From: Malachius bipustulatus
Lineage: Eukaryota > Arthropoda > Insecta > Coleoptera > Melyridae
Direction: 5' to 3'
DNA length: 64,000 nucleotides
Assembly (NCBI GenBank): GCA_910589415.1
Contig: OU342630.1
Span: 21,919,867 to 21,983,866, forward strand
The position numbers were made by a program, and so were the translations under genes. Shown here piece after piece: positions 57,201-64,000 of the stretch. The first letter of the stretch is position 1. Every line of letters starts with the position of its first letter. The notes below the pieces were generated by a model. The model saw nothing but the letters and a program-made list of their open reading frames with translations. It had not been told where the DNA came from and ran no database searches.

Positions 57201-58754
57201 TCGGAGAATCCGACGACCAGCGGAGCCGAGAGATGTGGCCGGCTTCCTCAACGGGGACATGAGTGGCGACTTCATGAACGAGACGACGGACCCCACCAAC
57301 ACCTGGTCCCGTCTCAGAGTCGCCACCAAAAAGCTTAAAACCAAGCTGGGCCTCGGATGGGTTGCAGCCGAGGGAGACGGCGTTCAGCTCCAGCTGAACG
57401 GGTCGCCGCTAAAGACCGGCGGCGTCGAGACCGCGCTAAGAGCTGCGCTGCGGGAGTTCTTCCGACAGCGACTCTTGGATAAGCCAGACCAGGGCAAAGT
57501 GTTTAGCGTTACCAGCGCCACCACTCCGCCAAACCATTTCATGCGGGGTGGCGCATTTACGCGCTTTGCTGACTGGCGGTTTATCCACCGCGCCCGTCTC
57601 GGCTGCGTCCCCCTCAATAACGTGGCCAAGCGCTATCGACACCACCGCGCTGGCCACACCGAGGCCTGCAGGCGCTGCGGCTACGCGCAGGAAACGTTGC
57701 CGCACGTCCTGTGCCATTGTCCCCCCAACTTTAGAGCCGCTACCCTACGACATGACGCCATCCTCGGGCGCCTGACCAAGGCTATGCGGGTCCCGGCCGG
57801 AGCGGAGGTCAGGGTCAATCGGACCGTGCCGGGTTGCGGGGAAAATCTCCGACCCGACCTGGTGGTCCTCGACCCTGTCCAGAAGCAGGCCATAGTCGTT
57901 GACGTTACTGTCCCCTTTGAAAACGGTTACGCCGCATTTATTGCGGCGCGCCGCGAGAAGCGGGACAAGTACGCCAACATCGCCGACCACCTGCGAACCC
58001 AGGGCTACCAAGTTCACCTCGACGCTTTCATCGTCGTTGCCCTGGGTGGTTGGGACCCCGCAAATGAGCTCGTGCTCACCCGGCTTGGTATCGGGTGGCG
58101 GTACTCGAGGTTAATGAGGAAGCTCATGGCCTCGGACACCATAAAGTGGAGCAGGGACGTCTATGTGGAACATATCACTGGCCGACGACAATACCCGGAG
58201 CCGCAGGGGGTGTAGACACACATTGGCCGCCCGAGACGAAGGGGGTGCCGATCTCTTTTTAAATTTATTGTGTGGTGTGATTTATTTGGTGCTGTAGTGT
58301 CTGTTTTATATTTTTATGCTATTATATTATGATTCAGATTACCTACTATATGTATCCAAACTCCATTTTAATTTTATCACGCGCTTGTACTGATTGTTGT
58401 TATTTTATTTATACTTATACATTTTTATCTCTACACTTTTATATAATTTTAACCTGAACAACAGTGCTGTGATATTTATTTACTGAACTTTAACCTGTGA
58501 TATTATTTATAACATCTTTACCTAGTCGTTTTAATTAAATGTCTTTATATTTTTAACTGTGCTGTGCTTTGTGTATTTTAACTACTCTGTATATGTAATA
58601 TATTATTTTTAGACTAGGCTAGGTAATGTATTAATTAAGTTCTGTGCAATATTTAAGTCTCACATGTAAATAACCACCCCATAGGGGCCAAATATTTGTA
58701 TTTAATTAAGGATACTATACTGTGTATGCAAAATAATTTGCTAATAAAGGTTAA
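54221..58754 (+). mobile_element. U2-targeting non-LTR element, unit 4 (lineage A)
   Basis: The 5' end is missing: the U2 segment and first spacer bases are replaced by the truncated ORF of unit 3. The spacer from AATAACACCGTCC, the hairpin, the ORF and the full 3' UTR remain, and the next U2 segment begins at 58755. Confidence 0.85.
54421..58215 (+). CDS. Retrotransposon polyprotein, unit 4 (intact)
   Basis: 1264 residues from the ATG at 54421. It has the same domain order as units 1 and 2, with YADD at 718-721 and intact zinc-finger, CCHC and endonuclease motifs. It differs from them at scattered residues. The first 30 codons (QQQNGDGAGN, EYILRY) agree with lineage B, so the N-terminal end is mosaic. 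An extra QQ pair lies in the Pro-rich linker. Confidence 0.9.
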   Translation: MSDREDDEDEDQQQNGDGAGNLSTGDSGEYILRYPLSASFQCSVCMPVERTYKRHGDLSKHVRRYHLKTIKFQCRGCDLLFDTIKACKLHQSRALNCKNLEASPAPVPPPVPPGALRMRRPAYHRRRPGSPEVTASAPPHVPGPEDVRLSVDERPPASPLTPAEEGLPITIVTAAVVHQRPESPQRRCLRPRVPAGAPLDDMAAPESPDEAPASPDAAFGTPPDHLGGLASPLGPRRPQQLFPARQPDQDDIIVVPSPAASSRAPPPSFTTPPAPPREATAPTSPPASLRNDLVEPTLSAPEENLPEENAGQRRWVPRFRQLNNIEDFETALEELMNTVREAARGREDRQGDARRQSQQQPPPPPPQQQQHPRPQREPNHRAPPARDQRRRRAPRYDAQAASRIQKMYRQDRPRAFREVAEGNSPYCNISGGQLYNHFFRVYSGEGGVEEPVISTDVPAPQPVPVDDRDPLSAPFTPAEVWARLRFCSKNAPGPDEIRYGVWKFVDPGARILSSIYNTVHRLGHIPRQWGRSKTVLIYKKGDRNAVENWRPIALSSTIAKLYASVQARRLGEWADRHGRISKHQKGFMPVDGCAEHNFILQAAITEAKRTRRSCYVAWLDLTNAFGSIPHSTIYRSLSWAGLAPASIELVRRLYTGNTTAIRCREGATEEIPILSGVRQGCPLSPIIFNLALEPLLRAVHSLDVGCPVASERFGVLAYADDLALLARTPEGLQTALDTACRLARAAGLRFNPQKCATLHVDGVHRDAAPTTFQLSGTQLRALDRNGVYDHLGIPTGVHTAPSALGVLEKMSAWTSRIDESLLAPWQKFDAVNTFVLPSVSIHLRNGVVPKAALNDFDKTLKRCGKRWLSLPQRASVEPLYMSCRAGGMGLTPLGQLADICAVAHGHSLLNSPHLGELCRRMLRGVVSRRIRRPAEPRDVAGFLNGDMSGDFMNETTDPTNTWSRLRVATKKLKTKLGLGWVAAEGDGVQLQLNGSPLKTGGVETALRAALREFFRQRLLDKPDQGKVFSVTSATTPPNHFMRGGAFTRFADWRFIHRARLGCVPLNNVAKRYRHHRAGHTEACRRCGYAQETLPHVLCHCPPNFRAATLRHDAILGRLTKAMRVPAGAEVRVNRTVPGCGENLRPDLVVLDPVQKQAIVVDVTVPFENGYAAFIAARREKRDKYANIADHLRTQGYQVHLDAFIVVALGGWDPANELVLTRLGIGWRYSRLMRKLMASDTIKWSRDVYVEHITGRRQYPEPQGV

Positions 58755-58901
58755 TCTGTTCTTATCAGCTTAATATCTGATACGCCCCACATGTGGGGCC
58801 AGTATATTAATCTTGTTTTTGGAACTGGACAGAGGCTCGGGGCTTGCTCCACCTCCGTCACGGGTCGGCCCGGTATTGCAGTACCGCCGGGATTGGCCCA
58901 C
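58755..58901 (+). pseudogene. U2 snRNA nt 40-186, start of unit 5
   Basis: 147 nt, identical to the segment of unit 3, with the single GGAACTGG variant. Confidence 0.93.
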
Positions 58902-59118
58902 TTTTCATCAATCTAAAGTGACATTTTATAGTTATAACACCGTCCGTCCAGTTCCAATCGAGAAGCGACTAGAAAAGTATTAAACGGGCCAGAAACTCCA
59001 CGAACAAAAATTCGGAGTTTCTAAATTTGACCATCCCCACGCCACGTATGAGACGGACATCTGACACCGACACCCCAGTGGACCACTGACCAGTGCCGCT
59101 AACCAACCACCATCAAGA

Positions 59119-62100
59119 ATGAGCGACCGGGAGGACGACGAAGACCAGCAGCAGAACGGTGACGGGGCCGGCAACTTATCAACGGGCGATAGCGGTGAGT
59201 ACATATTGAGATATCCGCTATCGGCCTCGTTTCAATGCTCGGTCTGCATGCCTGTGGAAAGAACATATAGACGACATGGCGACTTATCGAAACACGTCCG
59301 CCGATATCACCTCAAGACAATTAAATTTCAATGTCGCGGATGTGATTTATTATTTGATACGATAAAGGCATGCAAACTCCACCAGAGCCGAGCATTGAAC
59401 TGCAGGAACCTCGAGGCCTCACCTGCACCCGTGCCCCCGCCCGTTCCACCGGGAGCACTTCGAATGCGCCGGCCGGCATATCATCGCCGCCGGCCCGGTT
59501 CCCCGGAGATAATTGCCCCCGCTTCTCCGCATGTTCCCGGCCCGGAGAATGTGAGGTTGTCGCCAATGGATGAACGTCCTCCCGGTTCACCACTGACACC
59601 GATGGAACAAGGGCTGCCAACAGCGGTGGTCACGACGGCTGTTATCCACCAACAGCAGGAATCACCCGAGAGGCGGCGTCTCCGACCACGCATTCCGGCC
59701 GGTGCGCCCCTCGACAACATTGCAGCCGTTGGAGCCCCCGAGTCGCCCGATACAGCTCCCGCATCCCCAGAGGCAGCATTCGGGACGCCACCTGACCATC
59801 TGGGTGGCCTTGCATCGCCGCCGAGACCACGACGACGGCCACAGCAGCCCGAAGAGGATGCCATCACCGTGGTGCCCGCCTCCGCAACACCAGTAGCCGC
59901 CGCACCCTCCACAACGCCACCCCGGACCGACCTCATGGAGCCAACCCTTCCTGCCCCCGAGGAAGGTCTGCCGGAGGAAAATGCGAACCAGCGGCTATGG
60001 GTACCACGCCTCGAGGGAGTCAGCGATGCCGAGGAGTTCGAGGCCATGCTGGATGACCTGATCAGCGCGGTCAGAGAGGTTGCACGGCGTCGTGGAGACC
60101 AGCAAGACCGGCCGCAGCCGCAACCACCACGGCAACAAAACCGCCCCCTCCAGCCGGCGACAAACCATCAACGCCGGCGGGGGCCTCGCTACGACGCCCA
60201 AGCAGCCTCCAGGATCCAAAAACTGTACCGGCAGGATCGACCTCGAGCAGTCAGGGAAGTAGTGGAGGGTGACTCCCCTTATTGTAATATCTCTAGCCGC
60301 CGCTTATTCGATCATTTTTCCAGGGTCTGCAGCGACGGGGGAAGAGTCGCCGAGCCGGTGGTGATTCCACCCGATGTGCCCACACCGGAGCCCGTTCCGG
60401 AAGACGACACAGACCCACTGTCTGCCCCCTTTACCCCGGCCGAGGTCTGGGCGAGGCTGCGTTTCTGCAGCAACAATGCCCCCGGCCCGGACGAGATCAG
60501 ATACGGCCTCTGGAAGTATTTTGATCCGGGCGCGAGGGTGTTGTGCTCAGTTTACAACACCGTGCATCGGCTGGGGCACGTCCCAAGTCAGTGGGGAAAA
60601 TCCAGGACGGTGCTCATATTCAAGAAGGGCGATAGGGACTCCGTCGATAGCTGGAGACCCATCGCCCTGAGCAGCACCGTCGCCAAATTGTACGCCTCCG
60701 TACTGGCCCGTCGTTTGGGGGAGTGGGCTAGTCGACACGGCAGGATCTCCAAATCCCAGAAGGGATTCATGCCTGTCGACGGCTGTGCGGAGCATAATTT
60801 TATCTTGCAGGCCGCCATCATGGAGGCCAGGCGATCGCGAAAGTCTTGCTGCGTTGCGTGGCTCGACCTGACCAACGCGTTTGGCTCCATTCCGCACAGC
60901 ACCATTTACCAGTCCCTCTCCTGGGCCGGTCTGGCTCCCGCCTCCATAGACTTGGTGCGGAGGCTGTACCTAAATAACACCACGGCGATCAGGTGCCATG
61001 ACGGATGGACGGAGGATATCCCAATATCATCTGGGGTCCGCCAGGGGTGCCCACTGTCCCCCATCATTTTTAACCTCGCTCTGGAGCCACTCCTGCGGGC
61101 TGTTCACGCTCTGGACGTGGGCTGTCCCGTTGCTTCGGAGCGATTCGGCGTCCTTGCTTACGCCGACGATCTGGCACTCCTGGCCAGGACTCCGGAGGGA
61201 CTCCAGTCGGCTCTCAATACGGCGTGCCGTTTGGCACGTGCGGCCGGCCTCCGTTTCAACCCCAAAAAATGCTCCACCCTACACGTGGATGGTGTCAATC
61301 GGGATGCCGCCCCCACCGCCTTCCATTTGTCCGGGACGCAATTAAGCGTCTTGGATCGGAACGGCGTATACAATCATCTCGGTATCCCAACCGGGCTGTA
61401 CACGGCCCCGTCAGCCTTGGGAGTAGTTGATAAAATGTCTGCCTGGACCACCAGGATTGACCAGTCACTCCTGGCTCCATGGCAGAAATTCGACGCCATT
61501 AACGCCTTCGTGCTGCCCTCGGTGGCATTCCACCTACGAAATGGCGTCGTTCCCAAGGCCGCCCTCAACGACTTCGACAAGACCCTGAAGCGTTGTGGGA
61601 AACGGTGGCTGAGCCTCCCGCAGAGAGCGAGCGTTGAGCCGCTCTACATGGACTGCCGCGCAGGGGGAATGGGCCTGATGCCGCTGGGGATACTAGCGGA
61701 CATCTGCGCAGTGGCGCACGGCCATTCCCTGCTCAACTCCAACAATCTGAGTGAGCTGTGCAGGCGCATGCTGCGGGGGGTTGTGACCCGGAGGATCCGA
61801 CGGGGAGCGGAGCCCAAGGACATGGCCGGCTTCCTCAACGGGGACATGAGTGGCGACTTTATCAACGAGACGACGGACCCCAGCAACATCTGGTCCCGTC
61901 TCAGAGTCGCCACCAAGAAACTCAGGACCAAGCTGGGTCTCGAATGGGTCGCAGCAGGAGACGGCGTTCAGCTTCGGCTGAACGGGTCCCCGCTAAAAAC
62001 AGGCAGCGTGGAGACCGCGCTGAGAGCTGCGTTGCGGGAATTTTTCCGCCAGCAGCTTCTCGATAAACCCGACCAGGGCAAAGTGTTCAGCGTCACGAGC

Positions 62101-62790
62101 GCCACCACTCCGCCAAACCATTTTATGCGGGGTGGCTCGTTCACGCGCTTTGCCGACTGGCGGTTTATCCATCGCGCCCGTCTCGGCTGCGTCCCGCTTA
62201 ACAGCGTGGCCAGGCGCTACCGACACCATCGCGCCGGCCACACCGAGACCTGCAGGCGGTGCGGCTACGCCCAAGAGACGCTGCCGCACGTCCTGTGTCA
62301 CTGTCCCCCTCACCTGAGAGCCGCCACCCTACGCCACGATGCCATTTTAGCCCGGCTGAGCAAGGCTATGCGGGTCCCCGCGGGAGCTGAGGTCAGGGTC
62401 AATCGGACCGTGCCGGGTTGCGGGGAAAATCTCCGACCCGACCTGGTGGTCCTGGATCCTGCCCAACAGCGGGCCGTGATCGTAGACGTCACAGTCCCCT
62501 TCGAAAACCGGTACGCCGCCTTCACGGCGGCTCGCCGAGAGAAGCGGGACAAGTACGCCGGCATCGCGGAACATCTGCGAGCCCAGGGCTTCCACGTCTT
62601 CCTCGACGCTTTTATCGTCGGTGCCCTGGGTGGCTGGGACCCCGCCAACGACCTTGTCCTCGGCAGGCTCGGCATTGGGTGGCGGTACTCCAGGCTCATG
62701 AGGAAGCTCATGGCGTCTGACACCATTAGGTGGAGCAGGGACATTTATGTGGAGCACATCACTGGCCGGCGGCAGTACCCGGAGCTGTAG
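59119..62790 (+). CDS. Retrotransposon polyprotein, lineage B (intact)
   Basis: 1223 residues from the ATG at 59119. Zinc fingers (CSVCMPVERTYRRHGDLSKH, then CRGCDLLFD), a shorter Pro-rich linker than lineage A, and an RT with WLDLTNAFGS, GVRQGCPLSP and YADD at 681-684. The CCHC knuckle (CRRCGYAQETLPHVLCHC) and restriction-like endonuclease (D1108 in RPDLVVLD, D1123 in VIVDVTVPFEN) are intact. The protein is similar but clearly distinct from lineage A throughout, and most different in the linker. Confidence 0.9.
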   Translation: MSDREDDEDQQQNGDGAGNLSTGDSGEYILRYPLSASFQCSVCMPVERTYRRHGDLSKHVRRYHLKTIKFQCRGCDLLFDTIKACKLHQSRALNCRNLEASPAPVPPPVPPGALRMRRPAYHRRRPGSPEIIAPASPHVPGPENVRLSPMDERPPGSPLTPMEQGLPTAVVTTAVIHQQQESPERRRLRPRIPAGAPLDNIAAVGAPESPDTAPASPEAAFGTPPDHLGGLASPPRPRRRPQQPEEDAITVVPASATPVAAAPSTTPPRTDLMEPTLPAPEEGLPEENANQRLWVPRLEGVSDAEEFEAMLDDLISAVREVARRRGDQQDRPQPQPPRQQNRPLQPATNHQRRRGPRYDAQAASRIQKLYRQDRPRAVREVVEGDSPYCNISSRRLFDHFSRVCSDGGRVAEPVVIPPDVPTPEPVPEDDTDPLSAPFTPAEVWARLRFCSNNAPGPDEIRYGLWKYFDPGARVLCSVYNTVHRLGHVPSQWGKSRTVLIFKKGDRDSVDSWRPIALSSTVAKLYASVLARRLGEWASRHGRISKSQKGFMPVDGCAEHNFILQAAIMEARRSRKSCCVAWLDLTNAFGSIPHSTIYQSLSWAGLAPASIDLVRRLYLNNTTAIRCHDGWTEDIPISSGVRQGCPLSPIIFNLALEPLLRAVHALDVGCPVASERFGVLAYADDLALLARTPEGLQSALNTACRLARAAGLRFNPKKCSTLHVDGVNRDAAPTAFHLSGTQLSVLDRNGVYNHLGIPTGLYTAPSALGVVDKMSAWTTRIDQSLLAPWQKFDAINAFVLPSVAFHLRNGVVPKAALNDFDKTLKRCGKRWLSLPQRASVEPLYMDCRAGGMGLMPLGILADICAVAHGHSLLNSNNLSELCRRMLRGVVTRRIRRGAEPKDMAGFLNGDMSGDFINETTDPSNIWSRLRVATKKLRTKLGLEWVAAGDGVQLRLNGSPLKTGSVETALRAALREFFRQQLLDKPDQGKVFSVTSATTPPNHFMRGGSFTRFADWRFIHRARLGCVPLNSVARRYRHHRAGHTETCRRCGYAQETLPHVLCHCPPHLRAATLRHDAILARLSKAMRVPAGAEVRVNRTVPGCGENLRPDLVVLDPAQQRAVIVDVTVPFENRYAAFTAARREKRDKYAGIAEHLRAQGFHVFLDAFIVGALGGWDPANDLVLGRLGIGWRYSRLMRKLMASDTIRWSRDIYVEHITGRRQYPEL

Positions 62791-63323
62791 GGGGGAGGAG
62801 ATCGAATCGGCAGGTGTTCCTGGAGCGGACCGCAATTTTTAAAGTGTTCTGGTGCTTGTAGTGTTAGTGTGTTTTATTGTACATTCATTTTTATATTATT
62901 AGTTTATAAGATTAACTTTAATTTTAATCCTGACATGTATGTATTTGTATCCAGCGCTATTGTTATTGTTTTTTTATATTTTACTGTCTTTTATCTTTAT
63001 GTGACCCTTTACATCATTTCTATCTTTTTTATACAATAACTCGGGCTGTGATAACAATGAACTATTCTGTATCTGTGATATTTTTATAACATCTTTCAGT
63101 CATGCCATTTTAATTATGTGTCTTTTTATATTTTAACTGTATTGTACCTATTTATTATAACTTTTATTACACATTTTATATTTTAGACTTAGGCTAGGCT
63201 GTGATATTTTTAGTTCATTTATTGTAATAATTTACATTGTGATACCATCTCCTCTTTTGAGGCCCCCTATTGTTATATTTTAAGGATTTAATATTGTATG
63301 CAAAATTTGCTAAATAAAGTTAA

Positions 63324-63470
63324 TCTGTTCTTATCAGCTTAATATCTGATACGCCCCACATGTGGGGCCAGTATATTAATCTTGTTTTTGGGACTGGACA
63401 GAGGCTCGGGGCTTGCTCCACCTCCGTCACGGGTCGGCCCGGTATTGCAGTACCGCCGGGATTGGCCCAC
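63324..63470 (+). pseudogene. U2 snRNA nt 40-186, start of unit 6
   Basis: 147 nt, identical to the segments of units 1 and 2 although the following spacer is clearly diverged. Confidence 0.93.
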
Positions 63471-63664
63471 TTTTTAACAATCTAAAGTGACTTTTATTAT
63501 TAATTAACACCGTCCAGTTCCATAAAAGGGAAGCGATTGAAGTACGACACGGGCTGGAGACTCCACGTCAAAATTCGGAGTCTCTAAATTCCACCATTAC
63601 CATGCCCCATAAGACGGACATCTGACCTGACACCGACACCAGTGTGCCGCAACCACCATCAAGA

Positions 63665-64000
63665 ATGAGCGACCGGGAGGACGAAGACCAGCAGCAGAAC
63701 GGTGACGGGGCCGGCAACTTATCAACGGGCGATAGCGGTGAGTACATATTAAGATATCCGCTATCGGAATCGTTCCAATGCTCGGTTTGCATGCCTGTGG
63801 AGAGAAGTTATAAACGACATGGCGACTTATCGAAACACGTCCGCCGATATCACCTCAAGACAATTAAATTTCAATGTCGCGGATGTGATTTATTATTTGA
63901 TACGATAAAGGCATGCAAACTCCACCAGAGCCGAGCATTGAACTGCAGGAACCTCGAGGCCCCACCTGCACCCGTGCCCCCGCCCGTTCCACCGGGAGCA
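63665..64000 (+). CDS. Retrotransposon polyprotein, unit 6, partial
   Basis: The frame starts at the ATG 63665 and is open to the window end (112 codons). It includes both N-terminal zinc fingers (SFQCSVCMPVERSYKRHGDL). It is closest to lineage B, with differences such as PLSESFQC. The rest lies outside the window. Confidence 0.82.
   Translation, partial: MSDREDEDQQQNGDGAGNLSTGDSGEYILRYPLSESFQCSVCMPVERSYKRHGDLSKHVRRYHLKTIKFQCRGCDLLFDTIKACKLHQSRALNCRNLEAPPAPVPPPVPPGA

Larger units (their letters stand above)
58755..63323 (+). mobile_element. U2-targeting non-LTR element, unit 5 (lineage B)
   Basis: 4569 bp, complete: U2 nt 40-186, lineage B spacer, ORF 59119-62790, and a 3' UTR ending AAATAAAGTTAA just before U2 nt 40 of unit 6. 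The 3' UTR is clearly different from that of lineage A, apart from the terminal AATAAA-GTTAA. Confidence 0.88.
63324..64000 (+). mobile_element. U2-targeting non-LTR element, unit 6 (third variant, cut by window end)
   Basis: Begins with U2 nt 40-186 identical to that of unit 1. The spacer differs from both A and B and carries compensating changes in the hairpin. The ORF starts at 63665. Confidence 0.82.

Noticed and set aside
40238..62790. Keno-type U2-targeting element (Tx1/L1 group)
   Set aside because: Keno carries an AP-like endonuclease. These ORFs have N-terminal zinc fingers and a C-terminal CCHC plus restriction-like endonuclease, and no AP endonuclease.
35679..64000. Ordinary tandem U2 gene array with one independent insertion per U2 repeat
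   Set aside because: Each insertion should then be preceded by U2 nt 1-39. Only unit 1 has this; the later units follow directly on the previous element's 3' UTR.
1..64000. tRNA or 5S rRNA genes
   Set aside because: No cloverleaf with conserved A and B boxes and no 5S sequence was found on reading; U2 is the only RNA gene I can support.

Overview
The window looks like AT-rich arthropod nuclear DNA, most likely insect. The signs are short GT-AG introns, a complete U2 snRNA gene, many palindromic MITE-like repeats, and insect-type hAT, Harbinger, IS630/mariner and LTR elements. The order of insect is not resolved.

About 1-7.9 kb holds no supported gene. It carries nested palindromic (fold-back) repeats, several with TACAGGGTG- or TACAGTGTG-type ends. 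From about 8.0 to 24.7 kb lies one multi-exon host gene. It has a TATA-box promoter and a probable non-coding first exon at 8.0-8.34 kb, then coding exons from 13853 to 24438. The family is not recognised, but the protein contains a repeated block of about 100 residues. Its introns hold fold-back repeats, a solo LTR (11761-12153), a 5'-truncated LINE (12633-13327), a decayed transposase and MITEs.

From 25.7 to 35.1 kb is a transposon graveyard: a Harbinger transposase fragment and a frameshifted Myb-like partner, a 5'-truncated non-LTR element, an intact IS630/Tc1-mariner element with a DD82E signature, an ORF split by that nested insertion, and an intron-containing pseudogene of the tRNA methyltransferase FTSJ1/TRM7.

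From 35.7 kb to the end is the main feature: a head-to-tail array of six non-LTR retrotransposons in a U2 snRNA gene. They encode zinc fingers, reverse transcriptase, a CCHC motif and a restriction-like endonuclease, and fit the U2-targeting elements described as Utopia. Four of the five ORFs that lie fully inside the window are intact. Every element ends at the same point in U2, just before nt 40 and right after the GUAGUA branch-site recognition motif. Every unit whose 5' end is preserved begins with the 147-nt 3' part of U2 (nt 40-186), followed by a spacer and the ORF. The first unit is joined to U2 nt 1-39, so it rebuilds a complete U2 gene. This suggests an element that carries the 3' part of its target gene and restores that gene on insertion, much as some bacterial integrative elements restore tRNA genes.

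Two lineages are interleaved in the array (A, A, B truncated, A, B, then a third variant cut by the window edge). A complete 4.1-kb hAT transposon sits between U2 and the first ORF, and a 2.6-kb CACTG-ended DNA element sits in the third unit.
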